Below, piece after piece: positions 1 to 8,594 of a DNA stretch of 8,949 bases. The stretch comes from an uncultured Alphaproteobacteria bacterium (GTDB taxonomy: Bacteria > Pseudomonadota > Alphaproteobacteria > Caulobacterales > Caulobacteraceae), in assembly GCA_903928755.1 (NCBI GenBank), contig CAIYSH010000351.1, positions 1 through 8,949 on the forward strand. Reading direction: 5' to 3'. The translations under genes and the position numbers were made by a program. The notes beneath the pieces are model-generated. The model saw only the letters and a program-made list of their open reading frames with translations, had not been told where the DNA came from and made no database searches. How positions within the stretch are numbered: the stretch's first letter is position 1; every line of letters starts with the position of its first letter.

Positions 1-64
1 CCCGTCGGGCAATGCCCTGGAGTTCAAGGCCTTCGCCGATGACGCCATGGTCTTCGCACGATGA
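1..64 (+). CDS. C-terminal end of a probable VOC (glyoxalase/bleomycin-resistance fold) family protein, 5' partial
   Basis: Reading the frame that starts at position 2 gives 20 codons and then a TGA at 62-64. The peptide begins PSGNALEFKAF and ends MVFAR. A D-P-x-G-N-x-L-E pattern followed by a hydrophobic strand is typical of the last beta strands of VOC-superfamily metalloenzymes, where the Glu is usually a metal ligand. The stop overlaps the ATG of the following dehydratase gene as ATGA, so the two genes are probably one transcript with coupled translation. Only about 20 residues are visible, so the family call is tentative and the substrate cannot be inferred. The rest of the gene lies upstream of the window. 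Confidence 0.5.
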   Translation, partial: PSGNALEFKAFADDAMVFAR

Positions 65-1044
65 CAGTCACCTTCGAGGATATCAGGCTTGCGGCCCAGC
101 GCCTTGAGGGTCTGGCGATCCGGACACCCCTGATGGAGAGTCAGGCTCTGAATGATCGCCTGGGACTGAGGGTGCTGATCAAGCCAGAAACCCTTCAGAG
201 GGTTGGGGCCTTCAAGTTCCGGGGTGCCTTCAACCGGCTGGCGCAGATTCCGCAGGCCGCCCGGGCCGCCGGCGTGGTGGCCTTCTCCTCGGGCAATCAT
301 GCCCAGGGGGTCGCCCTGGCCGCGAGGATGCTGGGCATGCCAGCCCTGATCGTCATGCCCGCCGACGCGCCTCAGGTGAAGGTCGATGCCACACGAGGTT
401 ATGGCGCTGAGATCCGGCTCTACGACCGGATGAAGGAAGACCGTATCGCCATCGCCGCTGAAATTGCCCGGGACAGGGGAGCAACGGTGGTTCCGGCCTT
501 TGACGATCTGGACGTCATTGCCGGCCAGGGCACGGTTGGACTTGAGATGGTGCAGCAGGCCGAAGCAATCCATGCTGAACTGGACATGTTCATCTGTCCG
601 GTGGGCGGCGGCGGGCTGCTGGCGGGGTCCTCCCTGGCCGTGAAGGCCCTGTCACCGAAAACCCTTGTGGTCGGTGTTGAACCTGCAGGATTCGACGACA
701 CGCGGATCTCCTTCGAGGCCGGTGTCCGTCAGGGACTTACACCGACGACGCGATCCCTCTGCGATGCCCTGGAATCGCCCGCGCCCGGAGAGCTGACCTT
801 CCCGATCCTGCAGACCACCCTGAAGGAGATTGCGGTGGTCAGTGATGCAGAGGTCGCTGACGGCATGCGTTATGCCTTTTCAACCCTCAAGCTGGTGGTC
901 GAACCTGGGGGCGTTGTCGGTCTTGCGGCCCTGCTGGCCCGGAGGGTGGCCAGCCTCAGGTCAGGACAGACCGTCGGACTGGTGCTGTCTGGCGGCAATG
1001 TCGATCCCGGGCTCTTTGCCCGGGTCCTGCAAGGCGATTACTGA
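61..1044 (+). CDS. PLP-dependent threonine/serine dehydratase (threonine ammonia-lyase, short catabolic type)
   Basis: A 327-residue fold-type II PLP enzyme of the threonine/serine dehydratase family, expected to be cytosolic and to deaminate L-threonine to 2-oxobutanoate (or L-serine to pyruvate) plus ammonia. Visible motifs are GAFKFRGA with the Schiff-base Lys52, SSGNHAQG at 76-83 (substrate and PLP contacts), the glycine-rich phosphate-binding loop GGGG at 182-185, and SGGN at 310-313 near the PLP ring. Glu207 and Asp213 fall where related serine racemases bind a divalent cation. The protein ends after the catalytic domain with no ACT regulatory domain, unlike the roughly 500-residue biosynthetic IlvA, so isoleucine feedback is not expected. 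The ATG overlaps the stop of the VOC gene and lacks a clear Shine-Dalgarno sequence, which suggests coupling. The 3' end overlaps the convergent RND pump gene by 7 bp. Alternatives in the same family are serine racemase, threo-3-hydroxyaspartate ammonia-lyase and an EutB-like enzyme; sequence alone does not separate these. Confidence 0.88.
   Translation: MTVTFEDIRLAAQRLEGLAIRTPLMESQALNDRLGLRVLIKPETLQRVGAFKFRGAFNRLAQIPQAARAAGVVAFSSGNHAQGVALAARMLGMPALIVMPADAPQVKVDATRGYGAEIRLYDRMKEDRIAIAAEIARDRGATVVPAFDDLDVIAGQGTVGLEMVQQAEAIHAELDMFICPVGGGGLLAGSSLAVKALSPKTLVVGVEPAGFDDTRISFEAGVRQGLTPTTRSLCDALESPAPGELTFPILQTTLKEIAVVSDAEVADGMRYAFSTLKLVVEPGGVVGLAALLARRVASLRSGQTVGLVLSGGNVDPGLFARVLQGDY
1006..1024 (-). 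terminator. GC-rich hairpin just downstream of the RND pump stop codon (possible 3' end or terminator element of the efflux operon)
   Basis: CCCGGGC (1006-1012), a 5-nt loop, then GCCCGGG (1018-1024) form a perfect 7-bp inverted repeat. Read on the minus strand, it starts 14 nt after the pump's TAA (1040-1038), where a terminator or mRNA-stabilising stem would sit. No T-run follows it on either strand, so it is not a classical intrinsic terminator. It also lies inside the conserved 3' end of the dehydratase CDS, encoding part of a D-P-G-L-F-A-R stretch, so codon choice alone may explain it. Confidence 0.35.
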
Positions 1045-4000
1045 ACCGTCCGACCCGTTTCGGGCGGGGCGTGTCGCGGGGTCACCAGACGGGCAAGTCG
1101 GGGCTTGAGCCAGGCTTCGAAGTCATCGACGAACTCATAGACCACAGGCACGAGCACCAGGGAGAGTATGGTCGAGGTGATCAGTCCCCCGATCACGGCC
1201 ACGGCCATGGGCTGGCGGAATTCCGCACCCTTTTCCAGGGCGAAGGCCGTCGGCAACATGCCTGCCGCCATGGCCATGGTGGTCATGACAATGGGACGCG
1301 CCCGCTCGCGGCAGGCCTCAATCAGCGACTCTCTCTGGGTCATCCCTTCCCGCTCGCGCTCGATCGCATACTCCACCAGCAGGATGGAGTTCTTGGCCGC
1401 CAGGCCCAGAAGCATCAGGAAGCCGATCAGGGACGGAATGCTCAGGGACAGTTTGAAGGCCAGCAAGCCGAGAAAGGCCCCGCCAACCGCCAGGGGCAGG
1501 GCGGAAAGAATGACCACGGGCTTGAAGAAGGACCGGAAGAGCAGGACCAGAACGCCGTAAATCATCGACACCCCGGCAAACAGCGCCATGCCGAAGGATC
1601 CGAAGAGTTCCTTCATGGCCTGCAACTGACCGCGGGCGGCCGGCGTCACCCCGGGCGGGAGGTGTTTCATGATCGGCAGATTGGCAATGGCCTTGGCCGC
1701 CGGTCCCTGGACAGAGCCGTTAAGCTCGGCCTGGACGGAAAGCTGGCGCTGGCGATTGAGTCGGCTGATCTGTGCCGGGCCTGCCTGGAATTCGATGTCT
1801 GCAACCGCATCCAGGGTCGTCAGCCCGCCCCCCGACGTCGGCACCCGCAGGGCCTTGATCTGCGCGAGATCAGAGCGTGCCGTTGCCGGCAAACGGATAC
1901 GGATCGGGATCCGGCGCTCTCCGGCCGTGAGTTTGGCCACATTGGCATCAATGTCGCCCACCGTCGCGATGCGGGCCACCTGGGCAATGGCGTCGACCGA
2001 CACACCCAGCCGGGCAGCATCAGCAGCCCGGGGCCGGATGATCAGTTCCGGCCCGGTTGGCGGAATGGAAGGCCGCGGATCGGCAATGATGGAAATTGTC
2101 CGCATCTGGCGTTCCAGCTCACTGGCGGCAGACTGCAGGGCCACCGGGTCATTGCTGGTCAGCACCTGTTCGATGCCAGCCCCGCCCTGGAAGTCGAGGA
2201 AGGTCACCCGTGCGTCGGGAATTTGTCTCAGGGCCTGGCGGGTCTGGTTCTTCAGACTGTCACCGGTAATGGTCCGCTTTTCATTCAGCAGGACGATGAC
2301 CGTCCCTTCGCGAAGGTCCGAGCCCCCCCGTGAGCCGAAACCAGGTCCACCGGTTGCGGCCGTCGATCCGACCTGGGTGAAGACCCCCCGGACACCCTCC
2401 CGCCCCTGGAAGATCTCCGAGACCTTCCGGGCCGTGATTTCCATGGCCTGAACCGTTGTTCCGGGTGGGCCCTGAATATTGACATAGACATAGTCCGGGT
2501 CACCGGCCGGCTGGAAACCCTGAGGCAGGAGTGGAACCAGCAGGACCGAGGCCAGGAACATCACACCACCGGCGACCATGGCCACGATCCGGTGATCGAG
2601 CGACCATTCCAGGGCATTCCGGTAGAAACCCTCAAAGGGCTTGCGCGGGTGCGGCGCGCTGCTGGGCTTGAGCAGGTAGGCCGCCATCAGGGGCGTCAGA
2701 AGGCGGGCGACGACCAGGGAAAACAGCACGGCGACAGAGACGGTCAGGCCAAATTCCCGGAAGAACTGCCCCGACATGCCCTTCATGAAGCTGACGGGGG
2801 TGAAGACCACAACAATGGCCATGGTCGTGGCGACCACGGCCAGGCCGATGGCATCGGCACCCAGAATGGCCGCATCATAAGGCCTCAGGCCCTGTGCCAC
2901 CCGTTTCTCGATGTTCTCGATTTCCACAATGGCATCGTCCACCAGAATGCCGACGACCAGGGTCAGGGCCAGCAGGGTCACGACATTCAGCGAGAAGCCG
3001 AGCAGGTGCATGATGAAGAAGGTCGGGATCAGGGACACCGGCATGGCGAAGGCCGTGATCAGGGTGGAACGCCAGTCCCGCAGGAAGGCGAACACCACGA
3101 TGGCGGCCAGAAGCATGCCCTCAAGCAGAACATGCTTGGTCGCTTCGAAGCTGGCGCGGGTCTCATCCACGGACGAGAAAATCCGCACGAATTTGACCCC
3201 GGGCGAGGCCTTCTGGAGCTTGTCCAGCGCCACAATCACCCCGTCATCGACGGTGACGTCGCTGGAATCCCGGGTCTTCATGACCTGGAAGCCAACCACA
3301 GGTCGGTTATTGAACCGGGCAAAGCCGCGGGATTCGGACGCACCGTCGCCCACCTGGGCCACATCGGTCAGCTTGACGAACCGGCCCTGCCCCGTCGGAA
3401 TGGTCAGGTTCTGCAATTTTTCCAGGGTGTTGACCGCACCCAGTATGCGCAGGGTCTGTTCCCGCCCACCCACCTGGACTCGGCCACCGGCGGCATCGAG
3501 ATCAAAGCCGCGCAAGGCCGTATTGACCGAGGCTGCAGTCAGGCCGCGGGCGGTAAGTTTGTCGGGATCAATGACCACATTGATCTCGCGGTTGGCACCA
3601 CCAACCCGGGATATCTGCGAAACACCAGGTGCCGACTGCATGGAGCGGGCCACGGTGTCATCGATGAACCAGGACAGCTCGGCATCCGACATGGCCGGGG
3701 CCTCGACCGCGTAGGTCAGGATGGGCTGGCTGTCGAGCTCCAGCTGGCTGACCGTCGGCTGATCGATTTCCCGGGGCAGTATGGCCCGGACCTGGTCGAT
3801 CCGCGACTGGACATCATTCTTCTTTTTCTGGAGGTCCTGTCCCAGTTCGAACTCGATACTGGTGACCGAAACGCCCTGGCTCACCGAGGAATACATGTTC
3901 TTGACGTTGGTGATCCCCGCCAGGGCATCCTCCACCGGCCGGGTCACCTGGGTCTCCAGTTCCGCCGCCGCAGCGCCGTTCTGGGTAACCGTCACATTGA

Positions 4001-4166
4001 CGACCGGGAACTGGACGTTGGGGAACTGCTTTACTGGCAGCCCGCCATAGGAAATCACCCCGGCAAGCACCATGGCGATAAAGAGCACGGCGACCGGAAC
4101 CGGATTGCGGATGGCCCAGCTCGAGATCGCAAAGCCGCGATCCTGTTCACTGTGGTGATCACTCAT
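1038..4166 (-). CDS. RND-family (HAE1/AcrB-like) multidrug efflux transporter, inner-membrane pump subunit
   Basis: A 1042-residue proton-driven antiporter of the resistance-nodulation-division superfamily, close in length to E. coli AcrB (1049). It has the duplicated RND plan: TM1 at about 24-42, a large periplasmic loop to about 345, TM2-TM6 to about 497, TM7 at about 528-548, a second periplasmic loop to about 855, then TM8-TM12 to about 1012. The proton relay is intact: Asp410-Asp411 in TM4 (GILVDDAIVEIENI), Lys925 in TM10 (GLAAKNSILLVE) and Arg957 in TM11 (RARPIVMT) match AcrB D407/D408, K940 and R971. These charged TM4 residues and the overall layout favour a hydrophobic/amphiphilic efflux pump over a heavy-metal CzcA type, but the substrate is unknown. 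The ATG overlaps the adaptor's stop as ATGA, so translation is probably coupled. A glycine-rich segment at 600-615 occupies the place of the AcrB drug-pocket F-loop. The TAA lies inside the 3' end of the convergent dehydratase gene. Confidence 0.95.
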   Translation of the reverse strand: MSDHHSEQDRGFAISSWAIRNPVPVAVLFIAMVLAGVISYGGLPVKQFPNVQFPVVNVTVTQNGAAAAELETQVTRPVEDALAGITNVKNMYSSVSQGVSVTSIEFELGQDLQKKKNDVQSRIDQVRAILPREIDQPTVSQLELDSQPILTYAVEAPAMSDAELSWFIDDTVARSMQSAPGVSQISRVGGANREINVVIDPDKLTARGLTAASVNTALRGFDLDAAGGRVQVGGREQTLRILGAVNTLEKLQNLTIPTGQGRFVKLTDVAQVGDGASESRGFARFNNRPVVGFQVMKTRDSSDVTVDDGVIVALDKLQKASPGVKFVRIFSSVDETRASFEATKHVLLEGMLLAAIVVFAFLRDWRSTLITAFAMPVSLIPTFFIMHLLGFSLNVVTLLALTLVVGILVDDAIVEIENIEKRVAQGLRPYDAAILGADAIGLAVVATTMAIVVVFTPVSFMKGMSGQFFREFGLTVSVAVLFSLVVARLLTPLMAAYLLKPSSAPHPRKPFEGFYRNALEWSLDHRIVAMVAGGVMFLASVLLVPLLPQGFQPAGDPDYVYVNIQGPPGTTVQAMEITARKVSEIFQGREGVRGVFTQVGSTAATGGPGFGSRGGSDLREGTVIVLLNEKRTITGDSLKNQTRQALRQIPDARVTFLDFQGGAGIEQVLTSNDPVALQSAASELERQMRTISIIADPRPSIPPTGPELIIRPRAADAARLGVSVDAIAQVARIATVGDIDANVAKLTAGERRIPIRIRLPATARSDLAQIKALRVPTSGGGLTTLDAVADIEFQAGPAQISRLNRQRQLSVQAELNGSVQGPAAKAIANLPIMKHLPPGVTPAARGQLQAMKELFGSFGMALFAGVSMIYGVLVLLFRSFFKPVVILSALPLAVGGAFLGLLAFKLSLSIPSLIGFLMLLGLAAKNSILLVEYAIEREREGMTQRESLIEACRERARPIVMTTMAMAAGMLPTAFALEKGAEFRQPMAVAVIGGLITSTILSLVLVPVVYEFVDDFEAWLKPRLARLVTPRHAPPETGRTVQ

Positions 4167-5263
4167 TTTCCGGAATCCATCACCGGCCGCACGGTATCGC
4201 CGTCCAGGAGGAAGGATGCCGCACTCTTGACCACCAGGGATCCGGCGGGCGGGCCCTTGACCAGGGCAACAAGGCCAGAGCCCCGGGGCCCTGCCGTGAC
4301 CGGAACACGTTTCACGATGTTGTCAGAGCCCACCACCATGACACTGGCACCATCGGCGTCATAACGGACCGCCGTCTCGGGAACCGCCAGGGCCTGTGAG
4401 CCGGCGTCCATGAAGGCCGCCCGGCCATAGCCACCAGACCGGATATCCGGCCGGACAGGAAGGTGGATCCTGACGTTTCCAAGCTTGGTCTGGCTGGACA
4501 GCTGGGGAGAGATGACACGGATGAACCCTTCAGCCGTGGCCCCATTGGTCAGGGTGACATTGGCCCTCTGCCCGGATCTCACCCGGCCCAGATCCTGTTC
4601 GGACAGATCCGCCTTGAGTTCGATCTCACCGGCCTGGGCCATGCGGAACCAGGGGGTGCCTGCCGCTGCGGCCAGGTCGCCGGGACGCACATTGCGTTCC
4701 AGGATCAGGCCCGACACGGGGGCGACCACGGTCAGTTTCCTGGCCCGGGTCTCGGTATCCCTTGCGGCTGCGGCCTGGGCATTGGCCGTCGCCCGGGCAG
4801 CGCGGGCCTGGAACCGGCGCTGATCCAGCTGCTCCTGGGACAGCACCCCCTGCCCGTCCAGCCCCTGGACGCGCAGGGCCTGGGCTTCAGCCTGTTCAGC
4901 CTGGACGGCAGCCTGGGCGGCGAGCGCCTTTTGTTGCTCCAGCTGCGAATTGATCAGGGCATGGTCGATCTCGACCAGGGGCTGACCGGCCCTGACATAC
5001 TGGCCTTCATCCACCAGAACCCTGGCGACCCTGAACCCCGAAACCTCCGGGAGAATCGCCACCTCCTCGCGGGGCACCAGAACCCCGTCAGCGCTGACCG
5101 ACCCGACGATGGGGCGGGGAGCCACCTTGATGACCGTCACGGCACGGGCGCGCTCGGCGGCCGATTCCTTCTTGAGGACTTTCTTGCCGCAGGCCGCCAG
5201 GGGCGCAGTGGCGACGCCGACCATCAGGACGACCAGGGCAATTTTCGATGCGGTTCTTGTCAC
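4163..5263 (-). CDS. RND efflux periplasmic adaptor subunit (membrane fusion protein, lipoprotein)
   Basis: The adaptor that joins the RND pump to the outer membrane channel. I choose the GTG at 5263-5261, giving 366 residues. It lies 2 nt after the channel gene's TAG, has an AGAGG Shine-Dalgarno-like sequence about 10 nt upstream, and yields a lipoprotein signal: basic MTRTASK, a hydrophobic core, then lipobox LAAC with Cys25. An in-frame ATG at 5302 would add 13 residues, overlap the upstream gene by 37 bp and bury the signal. After Cys25 come GKK; P. aeruginosa MexA likewise starts CGKS, so inner-membrane anchoring is plausible. Domains: first lipoyl half about 68-100; alpha-hairpin about 101-177, rich in Ala/Gln/Arg, with tip pattern R131, L135, L141, S142, D147 resembling the channel-binding RLS/D motif; second lipoyl half about 178-209 (APVSGLI, RPGDL); beta-barrel about 212-285; membrane-proximal domain to the end. 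It is the middle gene of the operon. Confidence 0.93.
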   Translation of the reverse strand: MTRTASKIALVVLMVGVATAPLAACGKKVLKKESAAERARAVTVIKVAPRPIVGSVSADGVLVPREEVAILPEVSGFRVARVLVDEGQYVRAGQPLVEIDHALINSQLEQQKALAAQAAVQAEQAEAQALRVQGLDGQGVLSQEQLDQRRFQARAARATANAQAAAARDTETRARKLTVVAPVSGLILERNVRPGDLAAAAGTPWFRMAQAGEIELKADLSEQDLGRVRSGQRANVTLTNGATAEGFIRVISPQLSSQTKLGNVRIHLPVRPDIRSGGYGRAAFMDAGSQALAVPETAVRYDADGASVMVVGSDNIVKRVPVTAGPRGSGLVALVKGPPAGSLVVKSAASFLLDGDTVRPVMDSGK

Positions 5264-5265
5264 GG

Positions 5266-6699
5266 CTAGTGGGCCTCTTTGTCGGTGATCCGGGACGGCC
5301 AACCGCCGCCCAGAGCCTTGTAGGTTTGCACGGCGCGGCGCAGGCCCTGGACCTGGGCGCTGGTGAGCTGGGTCCGGACCGCCCGCCAGGAGGCTTCGGC
5401 ACCCAGGGCGGTCTGCAGGTCGTCAAGTCCGGCGGCATAGCGGATGCGGCCGGCTTCTGCGGCCCGCCTGGCCCGCATCTCGCCATCGGTAAGCAGGCCG
5501 ATGCGGCGGCCATCGGCATCCAGGCGGACAAGGGCGTTATCGGCGTCCCCATAGGCCGACTGCACGGCCTTTTCATAGGCGATGACTGCCTGTTCGGTCC
5601 GGGCGTTCTGGGCCTTGAGGTCGGTCAGAAGCCTCGGAATGGACAGGACAGGCTGGCTGACAGCCGCGCCGATCGACCAGAAGCGGGTGGCAGACAGGAA
5701 GCCAGGCTGACTGGACCGTGACAGACCGATGCCCGGTGTCAGGGTGAAGGTCGGAAAGAAGGCCAGTTCGCTGTAGGTCAGGCGGCCGACCTGGGATGCG
5801 ACCCTGGCATGGGCTTCGCGCACATCAGGGCGGCGGGCGAGCAGGTCGCCTGGCACAGAAGCGGGAACCGGCGGCAGGGCAGGAAGAGCCGCATGGGTCA
5901 CTATGGCAGCTGCAGGGTCGGCACCGTGACCGATCAGGACAAGCAGGGTGCGACGGGTGGCCTGAAGTTCGGCTTCGACGCCAGTCGCCTGGCTGCGGGC
6001 CTGCGCCAGGTCGCCGGCCACCCGGTCGGCCTCGGCCTGGGAGGCCAGGCCACGGGCGACCTTGGTATCCGCAATCCTCTGGAACTCGGTCTGGATCCGG
6101 ACCGTCTCCCGGGCATCGGCCAGCTGGATGGCCAAGCCCTGGGTCTGGAAATAGACATCGGCGACATTGGCCGCCAGGCTGGAGCGGGTGCCTTCATAGT
6201 TGAACCGGGCCGCAGCTGAATCGCCGCGCGCCGCCTTGGCCACGGCAAAGATCCGCCCGAACAGGTCCAGTTCCCAGCTGACATTCAGATTGGCTGACGA
6301 GGTGTCGCTCTGACCATTGTTCGAGAACCCCGGAATGGTGATTTTTGTCCCGGAGGTCTGGGTCGTATGGGTCTCCTTTGTGGAGCCCGCTGCATTGCCC
6401 TGGGGCAGGAAGGCGATCAGGGCGCTGCCCGCCGTAGCCTGGGCTTCGCGAAGACGCGCCGCCGCCGAGCGGGCGTCAGGGCTGGACTTCAGGGCCTCAT
6501 CTATGAGGGCGTTGAGCTGGGCGTCGCCGAACCCGGTCCACCATGTCTCCAGTTGCGCCGGTGCCACCGCACCCGAAACAGCCGCCGCCTGCGGGGCCTC
6601 GAAGCTGGAAGGCAGGCGCGTATCGGCCTTGTAGGGAGTCGCACAACCCGTCAGCGACAGGCCGGCCAGTCCGAGGGCTATGTAAGCGGCTGGGCGCAT
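5266..6699 (-). CDS. NodT-family (TolC-like) outer membrane efflux channel lipoprotein
   Basis: A 477-residue outer membrane factor, the trimeric exit duct of the tripartite pump. The N-terminus is a lipoprotein signal ending in lipobox LTGC, with Cys19 as the lipidation site. Family landmarks are clear: WWTGFGDAQLNALI (53-66) in the first helical repeat, NLNVSWELDLFGRI (137-150), VPGDLLARRPDVREA (282-296) at the start of the second repeat, FFPTFTLTPGIGLS (314-327) in a beta strand, and the closing YKALGGGW (460-467) common in NodT proteins. The two coiled helical repeats have the expected spacing and length. The ATG at 6699 follows GAAGAG with a short gap, an acceptable ribosome site. It is the first gene of the operon, ahead of adaptor and pump; adaptor-pump-channel is the more usual order. 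Transcription probably starts in the divergent region at 6700-6932. Confidence 0.94.
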   Translation of the reverse strand: MRPAAYIALGLAGLSLTGCATPYKADTRLPSSFEAPQAAAVSGAVAPAQLETWWTGFGDAQLNALIDEALKSSPDARSAAARLREAQATAGSALIAFLPQGNAAGSTKETHTTQTSGTKITIPGFSNNGQSDTSSANLNVSWELDLFGRIFAVAKAARGDSAAARFNYEGTRSSLAANVADVYFQTQGLAIQLADARETVRIQTEFQRIADTKVARGLASQAEADRVAGDLAQARSQATGVEAELQATRRTLLVLIGHGADPAAAIVTHAALPALPPVPASVPGDLLARRPDVREAHARVASQVGRLTYSELAFFPTFTLTPGIGLSRSSQPGFLSATRFWSIGAAVSQPVLSIPRLLTDLKAQNARTEQAVIAYEKAVQSAYGDADNALVRLDADGRRIGLLTDGEMRARRAAEAGRIRYAAGLDDLQTALGAEASWRAVRTQLTSAQVQGLRRAVQTYKALGGGWPSRITDKEAH

Positions 6700-6728
6700 G
6701 GTCTCTTCAAATCGTGGACGAGCGGCGA

Positions 6729-6758
6729 ATCACCGGCACAGGATACCAAGCTGGTGAT
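6729..6758. promoter_or_regulatory. Inverted repeat flanking an extended -10-like element (candidate operator/promoter of the efflux operon)
   Basis: The arms ATCACCGGC (6729-6737) and GCTGGTGAT (6750-6758) are inverted copies matching at 8 of 9 positions, separated by 12 nt. On the minus strand the spacer region contains TGGTATCCT (6748-6740), an extended -10-like element with TATCCT as the hexamer. It lies about 40 nt upstream of the channel ATG. I see no good -35, which is tolerable for an extended -10. An inverted repeat around a -10 is a common layout for a TetR- or MarR-type repressor site, but no regulator gene is in the window. Function is inferred. Confidence 0.35.
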
Positions 6759-6795
6759 GACGCGGCGCGGGCCGGGCGGATGTTTTCGTGCCGTT

Positions 6796-6822
6796 TTGAC
6801 CATAACTGAACAACGATAGGAT
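6796..6822 (+). promoter_or_regulatory. Weak candidate promoter for the M28 peptidase gene
   Basis: TTGACC (6796-6801) resembles a -35 box. TAGGAT (6817-6822) is a 4-of-6 match to a -10 box, but the 15-nt spacer is short. The pair faces the peptidase gene and would leave an approximately 100-nt leader. Chance occurrence cannot be excluded. Confidence 0.2.
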
Positions 6823-6932
6823 TGCAGCTGCGAAACATTTGCGATGCAGCAATTCCGGTATCGGGCAGAGGCTGGCGGAGGGCCGTCGGAGATCCTATGG
6901 TCGGACAACCCTTTCCGCTTCGTGAGCCTCCC

Positions 6933-8582
<1,650 letters not shown>

Positions 8583-8594
8583 GCTCAACGCCCG

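Noticed and set aside
1054..1064. Short stem CCCG-TTT-CGGG as a terminator between the dehydratase and pump genes
   Set aside because: A 4-bp stem with no flanking T-run is expected often by chance at this GC content. It is also inside the pump CDS.
1071..2333. 420-codon plus-strand open frame over the pump's C-terminal half
   Set aside because: Its product is composed of Gly/Arg/Gln/His-rich shadow sequence, while the opposite strand encodes a conserved RND domain without interruption.
2592..4364. 590-codon open frame on the plus strand opposite the RND pump gene
   Set aside because: It is antisense to a clearly conserved pump gene. Its His/Gln/Gly/Asp-rich product has no domain pattern and is the usual by-product of high-GC codon bias on the opposite strand.
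4740..4960. Apparent repeats of a cctgggc/gcctggg-type motif in the adaptor gene
   Set aside because: They result from repeated Ala/Gln codons in the coiled-coil hairpin, not from a DNA repeat array.
6822..6932. N-terminal extension of the M28 peptidase from the TTG at 6822
   Set aside because: It would start at a rare TTG with no convincing ribosome site and put 37 non-conserved-looking residues before an evident signal peptide.
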